Below are positions 53,250 to 63,896 of a stretch of 64,000 nucleotides of DNA, piece after piece (the first letter of the stretch is position 1; each line of letters starts with the position of its first letter). The stretch comes from Rubricoccus sp038746605. GTDB lineage: Bacteria; Bacteroidota; Rhodothermia; Rhodothermales; Rubricoccaceae. The notes under the pieces are model-generated. The model worked only from the letters and a program-made list of their open reading frames with translations. It was not told the DNA's origin and ran no database searches. The stretch covers positions 43,589-107,588 of the forward strand of contig JBCDKM010000017.1 of assembly GCA_038746605.1 (NCBI GenBank). The letters are read 5' to 3'. The translations under genes were made by a program, and so were the position numbers.

Positions 53250-54673
53250 GCGTCGCACGGAGGATTGCGAAGAATATCGGCGCCCTCACCGTTGCCCGTG
53301 CAGCTGTTCTAGGGCTCAACTTCGTAACCTGGGTCCATCTTGCGAGAGTGCTTGCCCCGGACGCGTATGGAGTGTTGAGTTTTGGGCTAGCGCTCCTGGC
53401 CTACTTTCTACTCACGGTCTCTCTCGGGTTCGATAAGTACACGGTTCGTGAGATTGCGCGCGACAAGGCGACCGTACGAGATCTCGTCTCGGACGTCCTG
53501 AGCGCACGGCTCACGCTCGCCCTGCTCTCGAGCATCGTCTACGGGACGATCGTCGTTCTGCTCCACGAGACGCCCGAAGCGACGTGGGCCCTTGCCCTCA
53601 TGGGGGCCCAGCTACTCGTCCAGGCCATCCGGCTGGACTGGGTCTACCAGGGAATCGAACGAATGGGCATAATCGCCGCTCGGGATGCGACGGCGTCGGC
53701 ACTCACCGCTACGGTCGTTCTTGCATTCGTTCGGGAGCCCTCTCATCTCCCCCTGGCAGCGCTCGCACTTGTAGGAGCACCTCTTCTAAGCAATGCGAGC
53801 CTGTTCATAGCGTACGCTCGCGATTTCGGGATGCCCCGTCTCCGGGTGGATCGCCCTGCCCTTCGCGCGCTGTTCGCGGCCTCGATTCCGCTCGCCGCTG
53901 CGTCGTTTGTGAGTGAGATCTACTACAGCCTCGACCGGCTCATGCTGGAGGCGATCCGCACAACCGCCGAGGTAGGCCTGTATGGAGCAGCCTACAAGGT
54001 GCTGGGGCTCGCTCTTGCCCCCTCCGCCATCTTAAGCCCTGCTTTCTTCCCTGCACTATCCACCGCGTACGGGGACGCTGCAGCGATGCGTCAACGCAGT
54101 CGTTCGTTCGCCCGCTTTATGCTGGCCTCTGGGGTTCCGCTGGTTGTCGTTGCCCCTTTCATCGCGACGGACCTCCTCACCCTGCTCTACGGCGACCTGT
54201 ATGCGGAGGCGGCGGCTCCCCTCATGTTGCTTCTCGCCAACGGCTCCGTGATGTACATCGCGATGACTTTTGGCATCCCGCTGCTCGCGTGGAACCGTCA
54301 GGTAGCCTACATGCGCGCCGTGCTGGTAGGGGGAGGGGCGAACGTGATCCTCAACGTGGCTCTAATCGCGCCTTATGGGCCAACGGGAGCTGCCTTGGCA
54401 ACTCTCCTCAGTGAGTTCGCGGTTCTGCTCGCAATCGGCTACATCTTCTCCCGTGAGACGGGTCATGCCCACGTGGGGCTGATCATTCACGCTTGCGCCG
54501 TCGCAATCCTGGGGGCAGGTCTCCCTGCAGCTGCCGCGTGGTTCCTAGGGTGGCCGCTCTGGGCCCTCATCTCAGCTGTCCTCGTAGGGTACCCGCTCGT
54601 CGCGGTGGGAGCAGGTTTGCTGCCTTACACCCTGATCCGACGCTTCCTACAATCCGACGCTTCCTCCGCATGA
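53246..54673 (+). CDS. wzx: Polysaccharide flippase (Wzx, MATE/MOP family)
   Basis: A 475-residue protein with about twelve to fourteen membrane segments and typical opening KNIGALTVARAAVLGLNF. It also has SFVSEIYYSLDRLMLEAI and VGLYGAAYKVLGL, strongly conserved in lipid-linked oligosaccharide flippases. The start codon is GTG, inside the wzy stop. It moves undecaprenyl-linked repeat units to the periplasm. Confidence 0.9.
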   Translation: MSVARRIAKNIGALTVARAAVLGLNFVTWVHLARVLAPDAYGVLSFGLALLAYFLLTVSLGFDKYTVREIARDKATVRDLVSDVLSARLTLALLSSIVYGTIVVLLHETPEATWALALMGAQLLVQAIRLDWVYQGIERMGIIAARDATASALTATVVLAFVREPSHLPLAALALVGAPLLSNASLFIAYARDFGMPRLRVDRPALRALFAASIPLAAASFVSEIYYSLDRLMLEAIRTTAEVGLYGAAYKVLGLALAPSAILSPAFFPALSTAYGDAAAMRQRSRSFARFMLASGVPLVVVAPFIATDLLTLLYGDLYAEAAAPLMLLLANGSVMYIAMTFGIPLLAWNRQVAYMRAVLVGGGANVILNVALIAPYGPTGAALATLLSEFAVLLAIGYIFSRETGHAHVGLIIHACAVAILGAGLPAAAAWFLGWPLWALISAVLVGYPLVAVGAGLLPYTLIRRFLQSDASSA

Positions 54674-55863
54674 GCCGCCTCCTCCTGTTCGATCCCCATG
54701 CGAGCGGGCACCATGCGGATCACATCTTCTGGATCGCATCGGCATGGGCACAGCGCCCATACGAGGGAGACCTCATCCTCGCGGTGGATGAGCGGCAGTT
54801 CGAAGACTCACCGGAGTTGCTTCGTCTTGCCTCGTCCCCTTCCATCCAGGCCCACCCCCTCCCACCCGATCCTGGTGGACCGCTCCACCAGATCGCTCGC
54901 CACGCCTACAAGCACCTATCTGAGGTCACCGCCCGCTACCATCCGAACGCTGTGGTAGCGACGTACATGGATTCTCTTCAGCCCGCCCTCGCCCTCCGTG
55001 TGTCTCTCCCTTCAGAGACCCGACTAGCGGGAGTGCTGTTTCGTCCCGATCTCCACTACACGGCTCTCGGGTTTCCTCCTCGGAGTCTGGGCGAGAGGCT
55101 CAACCGCACGAGGAAGCGGGTCACGCTGAGGCAAGCGCTACGTCATCGTCGTCTTTCAGACGTGTTCTCGCTGGACCCAACGGCTGTATCAGCTATCCGG
55201 GCCATGACGCAAGAAACGCGCGTCCATGCCTTACCAGACCCGGCCTTCATCACCTCGCCGACTCAGGATGTTCAGAGCGTGCGGTCCGCCCTCGGGGTCG
55301 AGCCAGGTCGGCATCTCGGTCTTCTCATCGGCAGTCTTACCGAGCGCAAAGGAGTTTCCGTTCTGTTTCGGTCCCTCGGTCATCTCCGCCCTCACGAGGC
55401 ACGCCGTTTGACGGTCGTACTGGCCGGTCGGGCTCTTGGCCCGTATCGGGCCCGCCTCACGAGGGAGATTCGAGAATTACGCGAGTCCACAGACGTGCAG
55501 TTGATCTACCAAGACGGCTTTGTCCCGGACGATCAGGTGCAGAACCTGATCGCAGCGGCGGATCAAGTACTGGCGCCCTACCAGCGGCACACGGGGTCGA
55601 GTGGGATCGTGATGCGAGCAGCCGCCGCAGGCGTGCCCGTCCTATCCCAGTCTTGGGGCCTCATGGGACATCAAGTCCAGACACACCGCCTCGGTCAAAC
55701 ACTGGACACATCGGATAGCACAGCCCTCGCAGCTGCCCTTGTCCGCGCAATGGAGATGCCCCACACGGGGTTCGATGCACGTTCAGCGGCAGCGTTCGCT
55801 ACCCGGCATACGGTCAAGGCCTTCACGTCTCGCCTGTTGGATACCTTCTTGCCGCCCCCATGA
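54670..55863 (+). CDS. Glycosyltransferase (GT-B fold)
   Basis: A 397-residue protein with a Rossmann-like N-terminal half (LLLFDPHASGHHADH). The C-terminal donor-binding half includes LGLLIGSLTERKGV, YQDGFVPDDQVQNL and RHTGSSGIVMRAAAAGVPVL. The ATGA overlap with wzx shows translational coupling. Donor and acceptor are unknown; the sequence is more divergent than the two next glycosyltransferases. Confidence 0.8.
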   Translation: MSRLLLFDPHASGHHADHIFWIASAWAQRPYEGDLILAVDERQFEDSPELLRLASSPSIQAHPLPPDPGGPLHQIARHAYKHLSEVTARYHPNAVVATYMDSLQPALALRVSLPSETRLAGVLFRPDLHYTALGFPPRSLGERLNRTRKRVTLRQALRHRRLSDVFSLDPTAVSAIRAMTQETRVHALPDPAFITSPTQDVQSVRSALGVEPGRHLGLLIGSLTERKGVSVLFRSLGHLRPHEARRLTVVLAGRALGPYRARLTREIRELRESTDVQLIYQDGFVPDDQVQNLIAAADQVLAPYQRHTGSSGIVMRAAAAGVPVLSQSWGLMGHQVQTHRLGQTLDTSDSTALAAALVRAMEMPHTGFDARSAAAFATRHTVKAFTSRLLDTFLPPP

Positions 55864-57089
55864 CCCAACGGCCTCGTGTGTGCGTGATCTGGGCCCGCTT
55901 GGGCCCGTACCACATCGCCCGCCTTCGAGCGGCCCACGCGCTTCTTCTCCAGCACGACCATGACCTCGTGGCTCTGGAGGTTGCCTCTCAGGACACGACC
56001 TACGACTGGGATACCGAGGCCCGGACGGTTCCTTTCCAGTGGGAGATCGCCCTGCCAGGGTCGGTCTATGACCACGTCGCCTCCACAGAGATGACTGGCG
56101 CCGTCGAAGCTGCGCTGGGCCGCATCGCCCCCGAGGCCGTCGCCTTCCCGAGCTACTCCACCCCTGAAGCATGGGCCGCTCTTCGGTGGTGCCGGAGTCA
56201 CCGCAAGACGGCCATTATGATGAACGTCTCATCGGCTACCGACGCCCCTCGCTCCAGTTGGCGCGAGTCGTTGAAGCAGATCCTCGTCCGGCAGACTGAC
56301 TCAGCCCTCGTCGGCGGCAAGGCCCATGCCGACTATCTCGCCGACTTCGGTCTCCCGCGAGATCACATCGCTCGCGGGTACAGTGCCGTCGATAATGCAT
56401 TCTTTCAGGACGGCGCCCGTCGGGAGGCTCCACCAGAGCTTCCCGGGCTCGATGACCCGGCCCCGTATGTGATCGCTTCGAATCGGATGATCGCGAGAAA
56501 GGGGCTCCCATCTCTTCTCACGGCTTACGCTGCCTACCGCGAGCGCGTGGCGTTCCCATGGCGCCTCTTGCTCTTAGGAGATGGACCGCTTCGAGCAGAG
56601 TTGGAGGACATGGCAGGTGGGGGAGTCGTCTTCTGTGGATTCCAGCAGCGCGACACGCTACCACTCTATTACGGCCGGGCGGAGGCGTTCGTCCATGCAG
56701 CGCAGATGGACCAGTGGGCTCTCGTCGTCAACGAAGCGATGGCCGCGGGGCTGCCCGTCCTCGTCTCGACGGGAGCCGGGTGCGCTCCTCACCTTGTCGA
56801 ACGGGGCCGGAACGGATGGACGTTTGAGCCCGGAGATACCGAGGCCCTCACAGACCTTCTCGTCCGCCTCCACGAGATGCCCGAGGCCGACCGGCAGGCA
56901 ATGGGCACGGCCTCTCAAGAGATCATCGCGGAGTATGGTCCCGACGCCTTTGCTCGCGGCCTGTGGAAGGCCTTCCAGGACGGACGTGCGAGGTCCAAGC
57001 GAGGACTCGGGCTGAGCGCCCGGCTGGCCCTCACAGCCCTCGTCCACCTCTCCCGCCGTGCCAACAGCTTGCACGCTATCACCGAATGA
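55860..57089 (+). CDS. Glycosyltransferase, family 4 type
   Basis: A 409-residue GT-B enzyme. It has IASNRMIARKGLPSLL and LLLGDGPLRAELE in the donor-binding domain and ALVVNEAMAAGLPVL, the E-x7-E-type region. A C-terminal membrane-associating helix (LSARLALTALVHLS) may anchor it. It overlaps the preceding gene by four bases (ATGA). Confidence 0.85.
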   Translation: MTQRPRVCVIWARLGPYHIARLRAAHALLLQHDHDLVALEVASQDTTYDWDTEARTVPFQWEIALPGSVYDHVASTEMTGAVEAALGRIAPEAVAFPSYSTPEAWAALRWCRSHRKTAIMMNVSSATDAPRSSWRESLKQILVRQTDSALVGGKAHADYLADFGLPRDHIARGYSAVDNAFFQDGARREAPPELPGLDDPAPYVIASNRMIARKGLPSLLTAYAAYRERVAFPWRLLLLGDGPLRAELEDMAGGGVVFCGFQQRDTLPLYYGRAEAFVHAAQMDQWALVVNEAMAAGLPVLVSTGAGCAPHLVERGRNGWTFEPGDTEALTDLLVRLHEMPEADRQAMGTASQEIIAEYGPDAFARGLWKAFQDGRARSKRGLGLSARLALTALVHLSRRANSLHAITE

Positions 57090-58237
57090 GACCGCTGCCC
57101 CCCGACATCGCGATTGTCGGCCGCTTTCCGCCTCCGCTGGACGGGCAGGCCGTGGCAACACGAACCCTCTCCGATGTCCTCGAAGAGATCCCAGGTGTAC
57201 GTGTTCATCGCGTCAACCTCTCTGCACCTGAGCACGACGTTCGAGCCGACGAATCGGCGCTGCGACGTCTCCGCCACTATCTCGACGCCCGGCGACATGT
57301 TCGGGAGGCCCTCGCTGACCTCCCGGATGCCCCTGTCATCTGGACGACCATCTCGCCCAAGCCCATCGGGCACCTCCGCGACCTTGCTGCCGTTGTCTTT
57401 CCACTCGGCTCTCGCCGTCCAGTCGTTGCTGTCGTCCATCACGGCGACTTCCAGAAACTTTTTGAGAACCCCGTCACCCGGTTTAGCGCGCGTCGCCTTG
57501 TTCGAAGACTCTCGGCCCTCTCGTTCAACACACCGGGGCTCGCCGAGCGGTGCGCTGCATGGGTCCCAGCCCCTAAGCGCTTCGTCTCTCCGAACACAAC
57601 GGCCGAGGACACCCACCTGTCTCCAGTTGCGTTCGCTCGTGACCGGACCGTCCGCCGGCCTGGCGATCCGATTCGGCTGCTCTATCTCTCGGGAATGATC
57701 CCGACCAAAGGCTACCTCGATGTGCTCGAAGCAGTAGGTGAACTCCATCGCAGGGGCACCCCCGTGCGTGCAACCTGGGCGGGGCGGTGGACCGGCCCTC
57801 AGCCCGAGACAGAGTTCTGGTCTCGAGTAGACGCTCTCGGTCTTCGCCCTGTCGTGAAGCACATGGGAAGCGTAAACGACCGCCGGGAAGTCCGACGCCT
57901 CTACCTGCACGCGGATGTGTTTCTCTTGCCTACCACCTACCCAACAGAGGCTCACCCGCTCACCATTATGGAGGCCCTCAACGCAGGAACGCCCGTCGTG
58001 GCGACACCTCACGCGAGCATCCCAGAGATGATTGAGGACGGACGCTCGGGGCTACTGGCGCCTCCGCACAACCCCTCGTCTCTGGCCGATGCGGTGGAGC
58101 AACTCCGTCCTCTCGATACCTGGCAAGCCTTCTCCGCCGCGGCGAGGGACCGTTACATGAGTACCTTCGCGCCAGACGTCGTTCGAGATCGTTGGCTTGG
58201 ACTCCTGGAACGGCTCCCCGGTCCGGGAGCCGCGTAG
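57086..58237 (+). CDS. Glycosyltransferase, family 4 type
   Basis: A 383-residue GT-B enzyme. It has IVGRFPPPLDGQAVATRTL at its start, LLYLSGMIPTKGYLDVLEA in the donor domain, and EAHPLTIMEALNAGTPVVAT with the Glu pair. The ATG overlaps the previous stop codon. The sugar cannot be deduced; with three glycosyltransferases plus WecA the repeat unit would have about four sugars. Confidence 0.87.
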   Translation: MRPLPPDIAIVGRFPPPLDGQAVATRTLSDVLEEIPGVRVHRVNLSAPEHDVRADESALRRLRHYLDARRHVREALADLPDAPVIWTTISPKPIGHLRDLAAVVFPLGSRRPVVAVVHHGDFQKLFENPVTRFSARRLVRRLSALSFNTPGLAERCAAWVPAPKRFVSPNTTAEDTHLSPVAFARDRTVRRPGDPIRLLYLSGMIPTKGYLDVLEAVGELHRRGTPVRATWAGRWTGPQPETEFWSRVDALGLRPVVKHMGSVNDRREVRRLYLHADVFLLPTTYPTEAHPLTIMEALNAGTPVVATPHASIPEMIEDGRSGLLAPPHNPSSLADAVEQLRPLDTWQAFSAAARDRYMSTFAPDVVRDRWLGLLERLPGPGAA

Positions 58238-58246
58238 CTTAGAGGC

Positions 58247-59050
58247 ATGGCATCCTACAGCGACACCCTCCACGCGCGCGTGGAACGCGAGCGAGAGGCG
58301 CATACCGATCATGATATCCTGGGCGAGAGCGTCCAACTGAAGAATCGGTTCTCCCACATCTGGACCTATCCCGGCGTTGTACGCCTTCGTGCGACTCTAG
58401 AGGACGCCCTCTGCGAGGCTACGACCAGCCGCGTGCTGGACTACGGCTGCGGCCTCGGTGAGCGCAGCCTGACTGCCCTCAAGCACGGCGCCGAGGTCGA
58501 CGGTATCGACATCTCGACCATCTACATTGAGAAGGCCAACGCTGCAGCGCGCGATGCGGGCTACCCCGGCGACCGCTTTCGCTTTGTCGTCGGAGACGCG
58601 CATGTGCTTCCCTATCCAGAGGCTACGTTCGACCTCGTGATCGGCGAGGGTATCGTGCACCACCTCGATATCGATACCGCGTTGGCAGAGGTCCACCGTG
58701 TCCTCAAGCCTGGTGGCCGAGCGGTTTTTCTAGAACCACTACTCGACAACCCATTCCTCAAGCTGTTTCGTTACCTCACGCCACAGGCTCGAACGGAAGA
58801 CGAACTCCCTCTCTCCGCGCGGGATCTGCACCGGATCGCGACATCGGACCGATGGCGCGTAGAGAGCACATACAGTGGTCTCTTAGCAGCTCCCGTAGCC
58901 GTGGGTACGTCGGTCATCATTCCGTCGCGTCCGGGGAATGTGTTGCTTCGTGCCGCTGACCGTGCAGAACGCGCGTTGCAACGGCGTGGTTGGCTGACCG
59001 CCTGGAATCAGTACGTACTACTCAATCTGATCCGCACAGAAGCCGAGTAG
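58247..59050 (+). CDS. SAM-dependent methyltransferase (class I)
   Basis: A 267-residue protein with a Rossmann methyltransferase core: VLDYGCGLGERSL (motif I), DGIDIS, FDLVIGEGIVHHL and VLKPGGRAVFLEP. It lies nine bases after the last glycosyltransferase. In this context it likely methylates a sugar or terminates the chain; this is inference. Confidence 0.88.
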   Translation: MASYSDTLHARVEREREAHTDHDILGESVQLKNRFSHIWTYPGVVRLRATLEDALCEATTSRVLDYGCGLGERSLTALKHGAEVDGIDISTIYIEKANAAARDAGYPGDRFRFVVGDAHVLPYPEATFDLVIGEGIVHHLDIDTALAEVHRVLKPGGRAVFLEPLLDNPFLKLFRYLTPQARTEDELPLSARDLHRIATSDRWRVESTYSGLLAAPVAVGTSVIIPSRPGNVLLRAADRAERALQRRGWLTAWNQYVLLNLIRTEAE

Positions 59051-59054
59051 AGTG

Positions 59055-59798
59055 ATGAGTGCCTTCGACCGGGTCGGCCCACTGCTTCGAGTCCTCCGGG
59101 AGCCTGGGGGGCTACGGGCCGCAAGGAGTTGGAAGCCATTCTCGATTACAGCTTTCCAACTCGCCCGCTCCCTTCGCAGACAGGGCCTCTCACCCGACCT
59201 AGTCATTGACGGCGGAGCGAACGTGGGTCAGTTCGCTCGCGCGATGATCGAGACCTTTCCGGGTGCCCACGTTGTCTCATTCGAGCCCTTGCCAGAGGTC
59301 GCCGCTCGGTTCCGAGGCTTCTTTGAGTGGGAACCACGGGTTCGTCTTGTGGAGACAGCCCTCGGCGCCTCCGTCGGCCTTCTTTCATTCGGGCGAAACG
59401 AGTACTCCTTGGCCTCCTCCGCACTTCCCGTTGTCTCAGGAGGAGATGAGCTCGTTCAACCCCACTTGGAGAGAATTGAGGTCCCCGTGACCACGCTGGA
59501 CGCTGCTCTCTCCAACCGTGAGATCACGACTTCTACCCTGCTGAAGCTGGACCTCCAGGGCTTCGAACTCGAAGCTTTGCGGGGAGCTGAGGCTACGCTG
59601 GACCGCGTGGGATTTGTCCTTCTGGAAATTGCTCTCTCGCCGAGCTACCAGGGAGAGCCGACGTTTGGTAGCCTCTCGAATCACCTGCGGCCGTTCGGCT
59701 TCCAGTTCTTACGGCCACTCGATCTCCTTCGCGCCCCCTCCTCTGGCGAGATCCTTCAGATGGACGCCCTCTTTGGACGAGTAGTCGATAAAACGTAG
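59055..59798 (+). CDS. FkbM-family methyltransferase
   Basis: A 247-residue protein. FkbM features: VIDGGANVGQFARAMI, VVSFEPLPEVAARF, and LLKLDLQGFELEALRGAE. FkbM proteins O-methylate sugars or polyketides. It ends the plus-strand operon and converges with the beta-helix protein gene, their stop codons lying side by side. GTG at 59052 or ATG at 59055 could start it; I chose the ATG. Confidence 0.9.
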   Translation: MSAFDRVGPLLRVLREPGGLRAARSWKPFSITAFQLARSLRRQGLSPDLVIDGGANVGQFARAMIETFPGAHVVSFEPLPEVAARFRGFFEWEPRVRLVETALGASVGLLSFGRNEYSLASSALPVVSGGDELVQPHLERIEVPVTTLDAALSNREITTSTLLKLDLQGFELEALRGAEATLDRVGFVLLEIALSPSYQGEPTFGSLSNHLRPFGFQFLRPLDLLRAPSSGEILQMDALFGRVVDKT

Positions 59799-61586
59799 TT
59801 AGCGGCGCCTCCGGGCATCCCGCTGTGCGTCATAAAGGGAGACCGGATACAGACGCCCCTCTCCCTGCTCCGTATATCCGACTCCATTGGGCCGTGCGTT
59901 TCCACCGTGCCCTGATGTCACCGGCGGACGCACGCCGTTTCGGGCGTCTTCGTATCCGATAATGTAATTCTGTGCCAGCGGCGGGTCCCCAACGCGTAAG
60001 TGGAGGTACTTCCCGAAGACAGGCTCTTCCCCTAACGAGACATTCCAGGCTACCTGGTGAACTCCTGTCCAACCGTGCCCGGGGCTGTACTCTCCCGACC
60101 CGCGGTCGCTGCCCCAGTGGGCGGCGCTGTACATCCCGAGCGGAACCGGACTCCACGGCTGGACGTGGCGTAGGTTATCGAACAGGATCCCGCTGCTCCA
60201 CGCGCGATGCGAGCCGTCATCGTTGACGGCGAGATAGGCGGTGGGCCGTACGAAAGCAATGCCTGACGACGTGATTCCCCCGTTGACGGTGAAACTATGA
60301 CGGCACCGGTAGGCCGATACATCCTGTAGTAGGAACAGCTGGCTCCATCCGCCGACAGAGAACCCGTACCGCACCCCGCCACGAATCTTAGCGACGGGCT
60401 CCGCGGCCAGTACTCGCTCAACGGTGACTCGAGTCGCCACACGCGATCCAACACCATAGTCCCGCCACCGGGTCAGGATCAGGTCACGTGCCCACGCATC
60501 CTCTACCATCCGGAAGATGATGGCTCCCGGAATGTGGTCCTCGTCCGTCATAAAGGCCCAGCCACCATACGCATCTAGCCGTTCGGTCTGGCTGGTGTCC
60601 ACTTCGTGGGTCACACGCAGGTTCTCGACGCCGACATTCCGCACCATTCCGTTGGGTTGTGTGTCGGCGTAGTCCAAGTACGCATCGGAGACTCGCTGAA
60701 CGGTTGCAGGTGCGAGGGCGCGGTCGATATGATCGTACAGCGGTGCGTCGAGAACGAGCATTCGTCCTCGGATGGCCTCGACACGACGAAAGAACACAGC
60801 GTCTAGCTGACGCGCCCCGTCCGCCTCACATCGCCAAAACGTGTTGGGGGCTGCCTCGCGGCGGATGTCGACCCCGCCGCGGTCAATCGCCTCCAACCAC
60901 CGGTCGGTGCAGCGTCGCTCGACTACAACCGCATCCCCGACCTCAAACTGTCCCGGATTCGCGACCTCGACTTGCCGGTCTCCGACGGTCACAAACGGCG
61001 TGATAATCTCTACACGAGGCCCTTCGACGGACTGTGACCAAGACACCCATCCGTACGATCTCTCGCCATTCCGTCGCCCGACTGTGAGAGCGGCCTGAGG
61101 CACCGGACTAAGACGCATCATCCGCTTCTCAGCAAAGAGCGTGGTACCCGTCAGTGTGTCTCGGCTCGCCCCTGCACCTCTCAGGATGACACCGGAGTGC
61201 GAGATCTCAACTGGCTCTCGGAGACGGTACAGCCCAGGACCTAGCTGTACTACACCTCGATAGCCATCAGCGTCACGCTCCCATGTCCCGACCTCGTTGA
61301 TTGCAGCTTGGATGCCTGCTGTGGGGTCTGACATCTCCGGTCCTTCGATACGCAGGACAGGTAGCCTCCAGAGTGACGGGAGGGGCTCACCATGGCGATA
61401 CCCCGCGTAACTGAAGTCTGGGATGCGATTTCGCTCCTCATCCTGAGGGTATACGAACGATCCGTCAGGCTGGGGCTGAACCTTTGCGGAGCACCACTGT
61501 CCCGGGAGTTCGCACGGCGTCCTCTCTTGAGCGGACACGGAGACGATGGGAAGGGTCATCCCAAGGAGGAGCAGGAACCGGTTCAT
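59799..61586 (-). CDS. Secreted right-handed beta-helix protein, polysaccharide lyase-like
   Basis: A 595-residue protein with a signal peptide (FLLLLGMTLPIVSVSAQ). The N-terminal region includes AGIQAAINEVG, GVVQLGPGLYRLREPVEI and GVILRGAGASRDT, a pattern shared by pectate-lyase-like parallel beta-helix proteins (the pectate_lyase_3 type). The C-terminal half has aromatic-rich turns (SAAHWGSDRGSGEYSPGHGW). No confident catalytic assignment is possible. Being convergent with the exopolysaccharide operon, it might trim or degrade the polymer. Confidence 0.75.
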   Translation of the reverse strand: MNRFLLLLGMTLPIVSVSAQERTPCELPGQWCSAKVQPQPDGSFVYPQDEERNRIPDFSYAGYRHGEPLPSLWRLPVLRIEGPEMSDPTAGIQAAINEVGTWERDADGYRGVVQLGPGLYRLREPVEISHSGVILRGAGASRDTLTGTTLFAEKRMMRLSPVPQAALTVGRRNGERSYGWVSWSQSVEGPRVEIITPFVTVGDRQVEVANPGQFEVGDAVVVERRCTDRWLEAIDRGGVDIRREAAPNTFWRCEADGARQLDAVFFRRVEAIRGRMLVLDAPLYDHIDRALAPATVQRVSDAYLDYADTQPNGMVRNVGVENLRVTHEVDTSQTERLDAYGGWAFMTDEDHIPGAIIFRMVEDAWARDLILTRWRDYGVGSRVATRVTVERVLAAEPVAKIRGGVRYGFSVGGWSQLFLLQDVSAYRCRHSFTVNGGITSSGIAFVRPTAYLAVNDDGSHRAWSSGILFDNLRHVQPWSPVPLGMYSAAHWGSDRGSGEYSPGHGWTGVHQVAWNVSLGEEPVFGKYLHLRVGDPPLAQNYIIGYEDARNGVRPPVTSGHGGNARPNGVGYTEQGEGRLYPVSLYDAQRDARRRR

Positions 61587-61610
61587 GGGATCGCGAGAGA
61601 GCCAAGATGA

Positions 61611-62063
61611 TCAAACGACGCCCGTCGAGCCGAAGCCACCCGTACCACGAGCAGTTTCGTCCAGAGCGTCAACAGGACACAACCGGACGGGCACATATCT
61701 TGCCACCACCATCTGTGCGATGCGCTCGCCCCGGCTCACCTCGAACGCCTCACGCCCGTGGTTGATGAGGATGACCTTGACCTCGCCGCGATAGTCCGCA
61801 TCCACCGTCCCCGGGCTGTTGAGAACAGTCACGCCGTGCTTCGCTGCGAGACCAGAGCGCGGCCGGACCTGTCCCTCTGTCCCGGGGGGAAGCGCGATCT
61901 GGAGGCCCGTCGGCACGAGGGCGATGCCGCCTGGCTCCAGCACGAGCGGCTCCGCCTCGGGCACGGCGGCGCGGAGGTCGAGGCCCGCACTGCCGGACGT
62001 GGACGGCTCCGGCAGCGCGAGGCCATCGGCGTGAGGGAGAACGGTGATTTGAACGTCGGTCAT
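61611..62063 (-). CDS. dut: dUTP diphosphatase
   Basis: A 150-residue trimeric dUTPase with all five motifs: SAGLDLRA, RSGLAAKHGV, GTVDADYRGEV, RGERIAQMV and the C-terminal GTGGFGSTG. It hydrolyses dUTP to dUMP and prevents uracil incorporation. It lies 24 bases upstream of the beta-helix gene on the same strand. Confidence 0.96.
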   Translation of the reverse strand: MTDVQITVLPHADGLALPEPSTSGSAGLDLRAAVPEAEPLVLEPGGIALVPTGLQIALPPGTEGQVRPRSGLAAKHGVTVLNSPGTVDADYRGEVKVILINHGREAFEVSRGERIAQMVVARYVPVRLCPVDALDETARGTGGFGSTGVV

Positions 62064-62082
62064 CGCGAGGGAGGGGAAACAC

Positions 62083-62114
62083 GCGCCCCGCTGGAACCGT
62101 GACCAGCGGGGCGC
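62083..62114 (-). terminator. Terminator after the peptide transporter gene
   Basis: GCGCCCCGCTGG / CCAGCGGGGCGC, a 12-bp perfect stem with an 8-nt loop, between the transporter stop (62158) and the dut start (62063). Confidence 0.75.
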
Positions 62115-62157
62115 AGAAGAGAGAGACGGAAGCTACGGGCGGAGTCCCGAGGCGGGG

Positions 62158-63699
<1,542 letters not shown>

Positions 63700-63816
63700 G
63701 TCGGAGTCGTGGACGTGGAGAAGGAGCCGCTGCCAGAAAAGCCGGGCGAAGATACCATGCGGTCACATGGCCTCTGAGCGAGGCATCTCTGAGCGAGGCA
63801 CACGCTGCCACCCTGC

Positions 63817-63836
63817 CCGCCTCGCTGCCGAGGCGG
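63817..63836. repeat. Palindromic repeat, 20-nt class, one mismatch
   Basis: CCGCCTCGC, TG, CCGAGGCGG, between the end of the truncated gene (63897) and the start of the peptide transporter gene. Confidence 0.75.
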
Positions 63837-63896
63837 GAAGAGCCGAGATGTGACAACCGGATGGGAGAGAACCCGTCAGGCGCCGACGGTCCTCCC

